Of a stretch of 64,000 bases of DNA, positions 47,443 through 57,507 are shown in pieces. Both the position numbers and the translations under genes were made by a program. The DNA lies in contig CAZFJC010000015.1 of the NCBI GenBank assembly GCA_964518765.1, positions 1 through 64,000 of the forward strand, written 5' to 3'. Under the pieces are notes generated by a model that saw only the letters and a program-made list of their open reading frames with translations, had not been told where the DNA came from and did not search any database. The DNA is from CAZPNX01 sp964518765. Lineage in GTDB: Bacteria > Edwardsbacteria > AC1 > EtOH8. Within the stretch, counting starts at the first letter, position 1. Each line of letters opens with the position of its first letter.

Positions 47443-49090
47443 TTATCTTTTCTCTGATAACGCCTTTGCCCGGCTCCAGCCGCAGAGCCTGGCGCCACTG
47501 CTCCAAGGCCTTCCGATGTTGACCTTGGGCGCGGTAGGCGTCGCCCAGATGATCGCGCAAAGTAGGATCGTCCGGCATCAGGTTAACGGCCCGCTCCAGC
47601 TCCACTACGGCTTTATCCATCCGGCCGCTCATGAAGTAGACCCAACCCATGCTGTCGATGAAGTAAGGATTGTCCGGTTCGATGGCCAGGGCCTTGGCGA
47701 TCAGCTTTTCAGCCTCGGCCAGATTCACCCCGCGTTCGGCGAACATGTAGCCCAGGTAGTTCAAGGCCGAGGCGTGCTTGGGGTCGACCTTGAGCAGCCA
47801 GCGGAAGACCTCAACCGCTTTCTCATAATCCCCGCTGCGCTCCAATGCCGATGCGTAGCCGAAGAGGAAGGGCGCGTCCCTTTTTCTTTTCGGAAACATT
47901 TTCCGGTAATAAGGCAGGGCCTCCCGGTGGCGCTCCAAGGCCGAATAGGCCGCAGCCGCCTGATAATCGGGACCCGCAGGATTGCCCAGCTCATGGGACC
48001 GGGCGAAGGAGGCAAGGGCCGAATCCTGGCGGTCCAATGCCAGTTGGCACAGGCCCAAAAGGTTCCAACCCTCGCGGAAGTCCGGCAGTAGGGCCAGAGT
48101 CTTGTTGAGATAGTCTAGGGCGCCCTGAAAGTCCATGCGATCCAGCCTCAGCCTGGCCAGGGAGAATAGGGCCTCGGTGTCGGTGCTCTCCCGGTCGGCC
48201 AGGGCCAGATACTGGGTCTCGGCCCTGTCCCGGTCGCCCAGATTATAGAAAATCCTGGCCAGCTGGAGCCTGGCGGCCCGGTTGGCCGGGTCCAACGCCA
48301 GGATGTTTTGAGCCTGCAGGGCCGCCGCCTGGTAGTCCTTGTTTTCCAACAGTAGGTTGAGGATGTGGCTTTTGAGCTGGACATTGGTCGGTTCGATCTC
48401 TTCGGCCCTGCCGAAATAGTAAAGGGCAGAGTCGCTGCGGCCCAGCATCTGATGCAGTCCGGCTATGGCGGCCTGCGTCCTGGGGTTAGCCGAATCGGCC
48501 GTTGCCGCTAGGCGGTACTGGTCAAGCGCCTTTTCCCAGCGGCGGGACCGGGCCAGGATCGCGCCCAGCTGAAGCCTGAGGGCGAGATCGTTTCGCTCAG
48601 CAAGTCGCCTCAGATAGACCGCCTCGGCCGAGTCTGGAAGGCCGACGGCCTCGTAGAGGCCGCCCAGGGTGTGAAGGATGTTGTCGGCCGGCCGCAAGAG
48701 GTAGGCCTGTCGGTACTGGACCGCGGCCGATTTAAAATCCTTGGCCAGCATGTGGGCGTTGCCCAGCACCAGCCGATAGTCGGCGTTGCCCGGCTCCAAG
48801 CCGACGGCCCGCCTGCCAAAAAGGAGGGCCGATCTCGCGTCGCCCAGCCGGTAGCAGGCCTGTGATAGCTGTATATTCACCAGGGCCGAGCGAGGGTTCA
48901 CTTTCAAGGCCTGGCGGTAGACGGCGGCCGCAGCACCTAGATCGCCGGCCTGCTCGTACTGCCACCCCTGGGTCGTCAGGGCCAGGTAAAGGTCATCGTC
49001 CTGCAGCTCTTTCAGGGCATGGCGCCCTGAGCATCCGGCCAGGGCCACGGCCGCCAGGATCAGGATCGTTTTTGTTGATCTGCTCCGCAT
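47417..49090 (-). CDS. TPR-repeat lipoprotein
   Basis: 557 residues from ATG 49090 (lipoprotein signal MRSRSTKTILILAAVALAGC). A GTG 18 bases earlier is less likely. At least a dozen TPR units follow, e.g. NIQLSQACYRLGDARSALLF, HTLGGLYEAVGLPDSAEAVY, LGYMFAERGVNLAEAEKLIA and LRDHLGDAYRAQGQHRKALE. Such outer-membrane TPR lipoproteins commonly organise envelope machinery. The overlap with the LolB-like gene suggests joint expression in lipoprotein or barrel handling. Confidence 0.85.
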   Translation of the reverse strand: MRSRSTKTILILAAVALAGCSGRHALKELQDDDLYLALTTQGWQYEQAGDLGAAAAVYRQALKVNPRSALVNIQLSQACYRLGDARSALLFGRRAVGLEPGNADYRLVLGNAHMLAKDFKSAAVQYRQAYLLRPADNILHTLGGLYEAVGLPDSAEAVYLRRLAERNDLALRLQLGAILARSRRWEKALDQYRLAATADSANPRTQAAIAGLHQMLGRSDSALYYFGRAEEIEPTNVQLKSHILNLLLENKDYQAAALQAQNILALDPANRAARLQLARIFYNLGDRDRAETQYLALADRESTDTEALFSLARLRLDRMDFQGALDYLNKTLALLPDFREGWNLLGLCQLALDRQDSALASFARSHELGNPAGPDYQAAAAYSALERHREALPYYRKMFPKRKRDAPFLFGYASALERSGDYEKAVEVFRWLLKVDPKHASALNYLGYMFAERGVNLAEAEKLIAKALAIEPDNPYFIDSMGWVYFMSGRMDKAVVELERAVNLMPDDPTLRDHLGDAYRAQGQHRKALEQWRQALRLEPGKGVIREKINALEPQLP

Positions 49091-49148
49091 AAAATAGGGC
49101 CGGAACACTCGGAAAATTTCCGGCCGGCTGGATGGAAATTCTTCCGGA

Positions 49149-49631
49149 TCACAGGGTGTATTTTCCGAACTCCTCTGGCTTGAGGCGCTTCAGCCGATCG
49201 GCCAGCTCGTCAGGGCCGCCGCTTTGTGGCGTGGCCAAGCCGTGCCGGTCCAGCAACTCCTTGTCCACGAAGATGGGCGACTTGGTCCGGAGGGCGATGG
49301 CGATTGAATCCGAAGGCCGGGCGTCCACCGCCACTAGCCGGCCATCGCTCTTGAGCATTATCTGGGCGAAGAAGGTGCTGCCCTTTAGCTCGGTGATGAC
49401 TATCCGGTCCACCACTGCTCCCAGGCCCTCCAGGATGGACTTCACCAGGTCGTGGGTCAAGGGCCGCTCCACGGCCACGCCCTCCAGGGCCAGGTTAATG
49501 GCCAGAGCCTCGGGCGAGCCGATCCAGATGGGCAGGGAACGGCCGCCGCCGGCCTCCTCCAGGATTACCAGGGGGGTGTTGCTGGCGGGGTCTATACCCA
49601 CGCTCTGGACGTTGACCGCTACCAACGACAT
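49149..49631 (-). CDS. Bifunctional nuclease family protein (DUF151)
   Basis: 160 residues. The family core includes VVILEEAGGGRSLPIWIGSPEALAINLALEG-like sequence, RPLTHDLVKSILEGLGAVVD and VDARPSDSIAIALRTKSPIF. The last is the conserved DARPSDA-type motif. Plant and bacterial homologues are described as bifunctional nucleases; a role here is not known. A C-terminal helical extension (DELADRLKRLKPEEFGKY) is present. Confidence 0.88.
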   Translation of the reverse strand: MSLVAVNVQSVGIDPASNTPLVILEEAGGGRSLPIWIGSPEALAINLALEGVAVERPLTHDLVKSILEGLGAVVDRIVITELKGSTFFAQIMLKSDGRLVAVDARPSDSIAIALRTKSPIFVDKELLDRHGLATPQSGGPDELADRLKRLKPEEFGKYTL

Positions 49632-49636
49632 GAAAG

Positions 49637-49715
49637 CCCAAAATTCAAATTACAAAACCCGAAGTATTTTTTCGGTTTTTGACATTTGGATTTCGAATTT
49701 GGAATATTTTGAAGG
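49637..49715. repeat. AAATTCAAATTACAAAA word-like AT-rich repeat
   Basis: CCCAAAATTCAAATTACAAA on the left, then GACATTTGGATTTCGAATTT and GGAATATTTTG on the right. The halves are partly complementary (AAATTCAAAT / ATTTGGATTTCG). It fills the gap between two minus-strand genes. Similar words occur at 51711-51738. Confidence 0.55.
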
Positions 49716-49725
49716 CGAAGAGCCT

Positions 49726-50487
49726 TCAGAAGGTATAGGTGGCCCCCTCGACCGCCAGGCGGATCTGGGGGTTCTTCATGGCGGCGATCTCCCTCTGCAC
49801 CTCCTCCAGGTGGTTGGCCTTGACGTGGAAGACGTAGAACGGCACCTTGAGCCCGGACTTGGTGATCTCGGCCGCCAGGGAGTTGGGCGTCATGTGGCCG
49901 GAGAGGTCGGCCAGTTGCTGCAGGCGGTTGGGGAACGAGGTCTCTATAAGCACGCCGCGGAGGTTCCTGGCCTTGCGGGTTTCCTGCCAGATCTTCTCGG
50001 TGGGGCGGGTGTCGGCGGTGTAGACGAAGCTGCTCCGATCATCGGAGACGATAAAGCCGACGGTGGGCACCGAATGGCTCACCCTGACCGCCCTGATGGT
50101 ATACCGGTCGAAACGGGCCGGATGGCCGTTGGCCATGGGCCTGAGCTTGAAGATGGCCGAGCGGTTATTGGGGATGGAGGTGAAGTCCGGCCAGACCTGG
50201 TTGTTGAACAGGTGCATACGGAGGCCGTCCAGCACCTCGGGGGCCGAGAACACTTGGATGGACTTCTTCAGGCAGCCCACCAGGTTGTCGGCCAGCAGCA
50301 TCAGCCCAAGGCTGTGGTCGATGTGGATGTGGGAGAGGAGCACTGCCTGCAGTTTGGCCTGCTCGTCGAACTCCAGCCGGGAGGCGGCCGAGCCGGTGTC
50401 TAAAAGCACTGTTCGGTCGAGCAGGAAGCTGGTGAGATGCAGGCCGGGGAGCTTGGAGCCCGAGGCCCCCAGGACGCGGATCTTCAT
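49726..50487 (-). CDS. Metallo-beta-lactamase-fold phosphodiesterase, class II cAMP-PDE-like
   Basis: 253 residues from ATG 50487; the in-frame extension has no support. The metal site LLSHIHIDHSLGLMLLADN (near 52-57) is the HxHxDH motif. VRVLGASGSKLPGLHLTSFL at the N-terminus, GFIVSDDRSSFVYTADTRPT, ETSFPNRLQQLADLSGHMTP and FYVFHVKANHLEEVQREI are typical of class II 3',5'-cyclic-nucleotide phosphodiesterases (Saccharomyces PDE1, CpdP-like). With the class III cyclase at 9586 it could complete a cAMP circuit. Confidence 0.85.
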   Translation of the reverse strand: MKIRVLGASGSKLPGLHLTSFLLDRTVLLDTGSAASRLEFDEQAKLQAVLLSHIHIDHSLGLMLLADNLVGCLKKSIQVFSAPEVLDGLRMHLFNNQVWPDFTSIPNNRSAIFKLRPMANGHPARFDRYTIRAVRVSHSVPTVGFIVSDDRSSFVYTADTRPTEKIWQETRKARNLRGVLIETSFPNRLQQLADLSGHMTPNSLAAEITKSGLKVPFYVFHVKANHLEEVQREIAAMKNPQIRLAVEGATYTF

Positions 50488-50652
50488 ATGCGTGATCCCA
50501 ATAATTTTCTGAGTTGCCCGCGCCGGAGCGGGCCGCCCCAGCCCGGCGCCAGGATTCTCCTTGACCAATTAATTTATATCAATTTTACGGCAAAGTCAAG
50601 AAAAAAGGGTAACGAGCTTTGGATAACAAAGAAAAACCTGGCGGGATATCGT

Positions 50653-51198
50653 TCAACCCAGAAATCTTTTAGCCTGGGGCACATGCTTCAGCAGCTGCTT
50701 CCGCAGCGGCTGGGGGACGCGGCGGGCACGCCTCAGGGCCGGCTTGAGGAGCCTGTCCCACTTGGCCCGCAGGCCGCGGGGCAACGGGTGGCGGCAGGCG
50801 AATGTGCCGCAACAGTCCGGTGCTCCGCACCGGCACTCGAAGCCCCAGTCCTCGTCGTAGAAGGTCCGGTAATCATAGGTGGCCTCCTCTCCCCTCTTGA
50901 TGTCCCGGACGACGATATCGAAGCCGCGGCCTGTGTCCAAAATATTGGCGTCGCAAGAGTGGTTCATATAGATCGAGGTGCCGCAGGGGGTGACCACCGA
51001 ACCGTTCTTTACGGTGTAAGAATGAAAGAGCATCCGCTCCCTTTGTTGGGGCGAGAGCCTTTGGAACTCGGATTTAGGCGTCACCCTGCATTTGGGGCAC
51101 TCGAAGAAGACGATGGTGCCCCGGGGGATGTCCTGCTTGGCGAACAGCCCTTTGCCTTTGCCGCGGGCCTTTTTTAGGATGAAGAGGTCGGCCTGCAT
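50653..51198 (-). CDS. SET-domain protein
   Basis: 181 residues from ATG 51198. SET core: KGKGLFAKQDIPRGTIVFF at the start, YMNHSCDANILDTG (the NHSC pseudoknot motif) and EEATYDYRTFYDEDWGFECR. A post-SET-like cluster follows (CRCGAPDCCGTF), which would bind zinc. SET proteins methylate lysines, but the substrate here is unknown. Its C-terminus is strongly basic (LRRARRVPQPLRKQLLKHV). Gene density is low around it; no operon partner. Confidence 0.82.
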   Translation of the reverse strand: MQADLFILKKARGKGKGLFAKQDIPRGTIVFFECPKCRVTPKSEFQRLSPQQRERMLFHSYTVKNGSVVTPCGTSIYMNHSCDANILDTGRGFDIVVRDIKRGEEATYDYRTFYDEDWGFECRCGAPDCCGTFACRHPLPRGLRAKWDRLLKPALRRARRVPQPLRKQLLKHVPQAKRFLG

Positions 51199-51387
51199 GT
51201 AAAATCGAATATTTAAAAGATTTATGGTAATTAATATATCACATCGAAGCAGTGGATACAACAGCATGAAAAGGTTCGCCTGTTTTTTTCGAATGGCTTT
51301 CTGTCTTCCGCAGTTTTTTCAAAAAGCAAGTATGAAGAGTCTGTCTCGGCATGTTCGGGACAGGCTTCAAGATGTGGGTCAGCCGGT

Positions 51388-51582
51388 TTAGCTTTTAAGG
51401 TTGCTCACCAACATCCGAAGGTAGTCTCTGGCACATCGGTCGGTGAGAGGTGGGGCCTTGGCCACCTTGAGCACCTTCTCCTTGGGATAGTTGGTGTTGA
51501 AGTGGGAGGTGGACTGAATAGCTTTTGTCAGTTAGAGGGCCAAGACCAGCGGCTGGACGGCCATAGAATCCTTAAGAAGGTC
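51388..51582 (-). pseudogene. Possible 3' remnant of an unidentified gene
   Basis: The 51199-51755 gap has no intact gene. On the minus strand ~64 codons are open apart from one TAA (51534-51532), and their codon choice resembles the host. They encode AIQSTSHFNTNYPKEKVLKV and then TDRCARDYLRMLVSNLKS before a TAA. No family is recognised, and it may be chance. Confidence 0.3.
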
Positions 51583-51680
51583 TATTTATTTTTTTGCTGA
51601 TAAAAAATACAGGCAATAAACCATTACGTATATTAAAGACGAATCCGGCGGACGAAAAACGTAGTCCAACGTAAATACCT

Positions 51681-51709
51681 TTGATTTTTCATTTCCGGAG
51701 TGATATAAT
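51681..51709 (+). promoter_or_regulatory. Sigma70-type promoter of the methylmalonyl-CoA mutase large-subunit gene
   Basis: TTGATT (51681-51686), exactly 17 bases, TATAAT (51704-51709). The -35 box coincides with the left arm of the palindromic repeat. The predicted leader is ~40 bases and carries GAGGTGAG before ATG 51756. Confidence 0.55.
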
Positions 51710-51738
51710 CAAAATTCAAAACAAAAATGAAAAATCAA
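51681..51738. repeat. AT-rich palindromic repeat upstream of mutB
   Basis: TTGATTTTTCATTT (51681-51694) is the exact complement of AAATGAAAAATCAA (51725-51738), with a 30-base loop containing AAAATTCAAAACAAAA. It is the same word family as 49637-49715, but here it frames a promoter. Confidence 0.6.
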
Positions 51739-51755
51739 TAACATAGAGGTGAGAG

Positions 51756-53576
<1,821 letters not shown>

Positions 53577-53579
53577 ACC

Positions 53580-53678
53580 CAGTCCCCTCTCGAGAGGGGA
53601 ACAAGGGGTGTGTACTGTGTTAAAATAGTTTTACCTGCCCAAGACACACCCCTATATCCCCTCTTAATAGAGGGGACG
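53580..53678. repeat. Inverted pair of AGTCCCCTCT...AGGGGTG repeats
   Basis: First copy 53580-53613 (GTCCCCTCTCGAGAGGGG then AACAAGGGGTGTGT). Second, inverted copy 53644-53678 (ACACACCCCTATAT then CCCCTCTTAATAGAGGGG). They lie between mutB and the AT-rich HEPN gene and could mark the left border of an insertion. Confidence 0.65.
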
Positions 53679-53699
53679 AGTCAAGAAGTATGCGAAATA

Positions 53700-55003
53700 A
53701 TGGCAATTGAACTTAAAAAAGACACAATCACTCAATTGAAAAAAAGTTTAATTGAGTGGCTTAAAGAAGCATACATACGAGGTAATCATGTACCTTCAGA
53801 AGATTCACGTGAGTCTCTTTCGAAACTTGACGATGCTTTGCCTAAGTCAGGTGAAAGAAGAGAAGTATTGAATGAGATTATAAACGAAACACCCTTCTCT
53901 TCTTTTATTGCGCATAGTTTAATTAGAGATTTGTCCGAAAAATATGATTATAACTCTAGTGCTGTAGAAAGAAAGTTAATAGAATATGAAGAGTATAAAG
54001 ATTATGAGGGTATTGCGCAAAAGTATGTTGACGCTTTTATTTCATTGCCTAATGAATATGTATTAACTTTAGCATGTCCAAAAGAATTAAGTGACGTTTA
54101 TGTAAAACAACTACAAAATAATATAGATATATCTGAAAGTATAAAATTTGTCGTACCTGACGATAATTTCTCTAACAACTATCCTCTTTTTTCGGGAATA
54201 GATGCATGTGATAGTAAATTTAGATATAAAGCAAACCCATTGGCTNNNNNNNNNNTATTAGAACAAGTAAACAGTTAGAATGGAAAAAGGATTTAGTATA
54301 CCTACAAATATATTTTAAAGGTTTTGTGGGATATTATTCTGAAACCAGGTCGCATGAAATTGTTCTGAACGAGATTAAATCATTTTTGGGTGTTTGCTTT
54401 GCGTTGAAATTGTTTAAAACAAAGGTAATATTTGATAATGTAAATTACAAAGCATCATACTTTGTTCATTTAATGCAAAATGGCAAATGGAACATATTAG
54501 ACAAAAAAGACGTAGAACAAAGACACGCAAGGATAATTAACAATCTAGTATTAGGCGATATTTTTTCAGGCGCTGAAGATAAAAAAGCATTATTATTGTA
54601 TACGTTCCTTTTATTACATAATGTTTATAGAGAGCGGAAAAACTCGGAAAAACTAATACGCGCTTGTCAATGGTATTTTGAAAGCTTTTGCAGTACGGAC
54701 GAATTATTTTCATTCTTGCAAATAATGATGGTAATGGAAACGATTTTAGGAGATAAAGATGAAGCAGAGAAAACCGGCTTAACTGAATTATTGAGTAATC
54801 GCTGTGCATATTTAATAAGCGACTCGATAAAAGAGAGAGATTCAATAATAAAGGAATTTAAACAAATATATAATATCAGATCTATAATAATTCATTCAGG
54901 CAGAAATGTATTTACTCAACGTGAAAAATATTTACATAAAAAGTTGCAATGGTACTGCCGTAGGGTTATTTTAAAAGAAATTGAGTTAATAAGTAAAAAA
55001 TAA
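53700..55003 (+). CDS. HEPN-domain protein (ApeA-like), AT-rich, interrupted by assembly gap
   Basis: The frame from ATG 53700 runs into ten N at 54246. After the gap another frame continues seamlessly (TSKQLEWKKDLVYLQIYFKG, then YYSETRSHEIVLNEIKSFLG) to the TAA at 55003, so one protein of ~430 residues is likely; the gap length decides. The C-terminal ~120 residues resemble the Apea-like HEPN domain: MMVMETILGDKDEAEKTGLT, then YNIRSIIIHSGRNVFT, which has the Rx4H ribonuclease motif. ApeA is a known anti-phage HEPN protein; this one is only ApeA-like. GC is about one third by eye, versus ~60% around it, so it was acquired. Confidence 0.65.
54246..54255. other. Assembly gap (10 N)
   Basis: A run of ten N inside the HEPN gene, probably a scaffolding gap of unknown true length. 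It breaks the reading frame artificially. Confidence 0.99.
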
Positions 55004-55010
55004 TTGCGTT

Positions 55011-55988
55011 ATGAAGAATATAAAAACATATGACGACAAGCTCCCCTTCGACCCCCTGCGCCAGGAGCTGTACACGCCGGGGGAGCTCTACGTTGGGTTC
55101 TCGCTAAGGGATACCGGCAGTTACACCAAGGTGCCCGATGCGCGCATCTACGCCCATTACGTGGCCTGCGGCCGGGGCAAGCCGGCCTCGCCCTACGTGG
55201 GCATGATGCAGTCCCTGCACGACCACTCGATCTATAGGGCCATGGAGCGATTCATCGAGGGGAGAAAACTGGTGGGCATCATGGGCGGCCACAAGCTGCA
55301 GCGCAGTTCCGACGAGTATCGCAAGGTGGCCCGCCTGGCCCTGAAGCTGTCGAAAAAAGGGTTCATGGTCTGCTCGGGCGGCGGGCCGGGGGCCATGGAG
55401 GCCTCGCACCTGGGAGCCACGGCCGCGGGGATAGGCGAAAAGGGGCTGGACAGGATAATCGCCCGCTTGTCCAAGACCCCGGCCCTGCCCAAGGGGCTGA
55501 TGAACCTGATATCGGACCGGGGAACCTATCACAAAAACTTCGGCCGCGAGGTGCACGGCTGGCTGGCCCCGGCCTGGGAGGCGGCCCGGGAGCTTTTCGG
55601 GAAAAAACCGGCCGAGAGCCTGGCCGTGCCCACCTGGCATTATGGCCACGAGCCTTTCTCGCCCTTCCCCACCCGGGTGGCGAAACTATTTCAAAATAGT
55701 ATCAGGGAGGAGGGCTTGCTGGCCATCGCCAACCGGGGGGTGGTCTTCGCCCCGGGCACGGCCGGCACGGTGCAGGAGATTTTTCAGGACGCCTGCCAAA
55801 ACTACTACCGGTCGTTCGGAACCTTCACCCCGATGGTGCTGTTCGTCAAGCGCTACTGGGAGGAGGAGTACCCGGTGCTGCCGGTGCTCCGCCGGCTGTT
55901 CAAGCCCGAGGAGTACCGTAGGTTCGTGCTGGTGACCGACGGTGAGGATGAGGCGGCGGAGTTCATAGATAAGACGAAACCGAGCTGA
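55011..55988 (+). CDS. LOG-family protein (lysine decarboxylase-like/phosphoribohydrolase fold)
   Basis: 325 residues. The LOG signatures are GFMVCSGGGPGAMEASHLGA (near 120-140) and VVFAPGTAGTVQEIFQDACQ (near 245-260; PGGxGTxxE variant). VGIMGGHKLQRSSDEYRKVA opens the Rossmann core. Family members cleave ribose-phosphate from nucleotides (e.g. cytokinin activation), but this long version (~325 versus ~190 residues) is uncharacterised. The first ~20 bases are still AT-rich, so the native start may have been reshaped by the neighbouring insertion. Confidence 0.85.
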   Translation: MKNIKTYDDKLPFDPLRQELYTPGELYVGFSLRDTGSYTKVPDARIYAHYVACGRGKPASPYVGMMQSLHDHSIYRAMERFIEGRKLVGIMGGHKLQRSSDEYRKVARLALKLSKKGFMVCSGGGPGAMEASHLGATAAGIGEKGLDRIIARLSKTPALPKGLMNLISDRGTYHKNFGREVHGWLAPAWEAARELFGKKPAESLAVPTWHYGHEPFSPFPTRVAKLFQNSIREEGLLAIANRGVVFAPGTAGTVQEIFQDACQNYYRSFGTFTPMVLFVKRYWEEEYPVLPVLRRLFKPEEYRRFVLVTDGEDEAAEFIDKTKPS

Positions 55989-56035
55989 CCTCCCCTAAGT
56001 CCCCTCCTTGGTAAGGAGGGGAACGAGGGGTGGTC
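55989..56035. repeat. CCCCTCC...GGAGGGG palindromic repeat
   Basis: TCCCCTAAGTCCCCTCCTTG then GTAAGGAGGGGAACGAGGGG. Same family as 53580 and 56951. It overlaps the end of the LOG gene and forms a hairpin. Confidence 0.6.
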
Positions 56036-56070
56036 TACCGGTTCCGGGAGGTCGTGGAGTGCCCGCCTGG

Positions 56071-56120
56071 TCTCGATACGCCGCTCATCGAGTTAAGCTG
56101 CAAAGCGGTTCATATCGAGA
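56071..56120. repeat. TCTCGATACGCCGCT...TATCGAGA hairpin repeat
   Basis: TCTCGATA (56071-56078) pairs with TATCGAGA (56113-56120), and CCGCT with AGCGG inside. It is a distinct family from the CCCCTCC repeat 40 bases upstream. Confidence 0.5.
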
Positions 56121-56180
56121 GGCCGGCTACTCTACCACCGGCGGGCGCAGAAGAACAGAGACGGACACGTTAAGAAAAAC

Positions 56181-56213
56181 ATAATCGGTGTAATCAGCGT
56201 TGATCCGCGGTTT
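56181..56213. repeat. GGTGTAATCAGCGTTGATCCGCGG word-like repeat
   Basis: ATAATCGGTGTAATCAGC followed by GTTGATCCGCGGTTT. It is similar in style to the CACAGATT ends at 45026 and 45426. It lies just before terC. Confidence 0.35.
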
Positions 56214-56229
56214 GAAAAGGGACTAGTAA

Positions 56230-56949
56230 ATGGCCGACGCCATAGCGCTATTGGCCCTGCTGGTGGGCCTGGAGCTGGTGCTGGGGGTGGACAACATCCT
56301 GGTGATCTCCATCTTCGTAGGCCGGCTGCCCAAGGAGGACCGCAACAAAGCTCGACTCTTCGGCCTGGGCTTCGCCCTGCTGGCGCGCGTCCTGATGCTG
56401 GCGGTGCTGCTGCTGCTGGCCAGGCTGACCGACCCGCTCTTGCTGGGGCTCTCGGTCCGGGACCTGATCCTGCTGGCTGGCGGCATGTTCCTGTTGTACA
56501 AAGCGGTGACCGAGATACACCAGACGGTGGAGATAAAGGAGGAGCTTCATCAGGCCGACCACGTGGGCCGAACCTTTACGGCGGTGGTGGCCCAGATCGT
56601 CCTGCTGGACATCGTCTTCTCCATCGACTCGGTGGTGACGGCCATCGGACTCACCGACAAGCTGTGGGTAATTATCTCGGCGGTGGTGTTGTCATTCGCC
56701 GCCATACTGTTCGCCGCCAAACCCATAGGCGAGTTCATCCTGCACCGGCCCACCCTCAAGATCCTGGCCCTGGCCTTCCTGGTGACCATCGGGGTGACCA
56801 TCTTCATGGAGGGCCTGCACAAGCACGTGCCCAAGGCCTACATCTACCTGCCCATGGGCTTCGCTTTGGGGGTGGAGATGCTGCAGCTGCGGTACGAGGC
56901 CAACCGCAGGAAGAAGCTGGCTGGCAGGGAGCGGGCCAGCGGGGTGTGA
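56230..56949 (+). CDS. TerC-family integral membrane protein
   Basis: 239 residues with about seven membrane helices. The conserved acidic motifs LELVLGVDNILVISIFVG and DIVFSIDSVVTAIGLTD are present; both are hallmarks of TerC/Alx metal-export-type proteins. Homologues export manganese or act in tellurite resistance; which applies is not visible. It lies between LOG and the small mutase subunit, with repeats on both sides. ATG 56230 has AAAAGGGA upstream. Confidence 0.9.
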   Translation: MADAIALLALLVGLELVLGVDNILVISIFVGRLPKEDRNKARLFGLGFALLARVLMLAVLLLLARLTDPLLLGLSVRDLILLAGGMFLLYKAVTEIHQTVEIKEELHQADHVGRTFTAVVAQIVLLDIVFSIDSVVTAIGLTDKLWVIISAVVLSFAAILFAAKPIGEFILHRPTLKILALAFLVTIGVTIFMEGLHKHVPKAYIYLPMGFALGVEMLQLRYEANRRKKLAGRERASGV

Positions 56950-56950
56950 T

Positions 56951-56994
56951 TTCCCCTTAATCACCTTCCTGTTAAGGAGGGGAATGAGGGATGA
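56951..56994. repeat. TTCCCCTTAA...GGAGGGGAATGAGGG palindromic repeat
   Basis: TTCCCCTTAATCACCTTCC then TGTTAAGGAGGGGAATGAGG. Starts two bases after the terC stop. Same family as 55989. Confidence 0.55.
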
Positions 56995-57061
56995 TAAGTG
57001 ACCGAATGACAGATATCAATATTTGATGCATCTGATTTAAAACAATAGCGGAGAGCTTATT

Positions 57062-57448
57062 ATGACCCAGAAGACCCGCATCCTCATCGCCAAGCCCGGC
57101 CTGGACGGGCACGACCGGGGGGCCAAGTACATCGCCCGGGCCCTGCGGGACGCCGGGTTCGAGGTGATCTACACCGGCCTGCGCCAGACACCCGAGGCCA
57201 TCGCTGCGGCCGCGGTCCAGGAGGACGTCCAGTGGGTGGGGCTGTCCTGCCTGTCCGGGGCCCACAACGCCCTGTTCCCGAAAGTTGTCCAGCTGCTCAA
57301 GGAGAAAGGGGCGGCCGATATCAAGGTGTTCGGGGGCGGGGTCATCCCGGCCGAGGACATCCCGGGGCTCAAGGCGGCCGGCGTGCTGGAGGTGTTCACC
57401 CCGGGGACCTCCAGCCAGGCGGTAGTGGACTTCATCAACGCCAATTGA
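57062..57448 (+). CDS. Methylmalonyl-CoA mutase small (cobalamin-binding) subunit
   Basis: 128 residues, a stand-alone B12 domain. KPGLDGHDRGAKYIARAL contains the DxHxxG cobalamin loop with the axial His. QWVGLSCLSGAHNALFPKVV and KVFGGGVIPAEDIPGLKAAG are the SxL and GG motifs. It should pair with the catalytic subunit at 51756. The two are normally adjacent, but here ~3.5 kb of HEPN, LOG, TerC and repeat DNA intervenes. GCGGAGAG precedes ATG 57062. Confidence 0.95.
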   Translation: MTQKTRILIAKPGLDGHDRGAKYIARALRDAGFEVIYTGLRQTPEAIAAAAVQEDVQWVGLSCLSGAHNALFPKVVQLLKEKGAADIKVFGGGVIPAEDIPGLKAAGVLEVFTPGTSSQAVVDFINAN

Positions 57449-57507
57449 CGCCCGCAGTCCGGGCGACCGGGCCGCGTCCTATTCAACAACCTAAAGGAGG
57501 ATCATAT

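Noticed and set aside
54246..54278. A short C-terminus for the HEPN N-terminal frame just after the N run
   Set aside because: The frame after the gap is arbitrary; another frame reads smoothly into the HEPN domain, so the early stop is an artefact of the 10-N gap.
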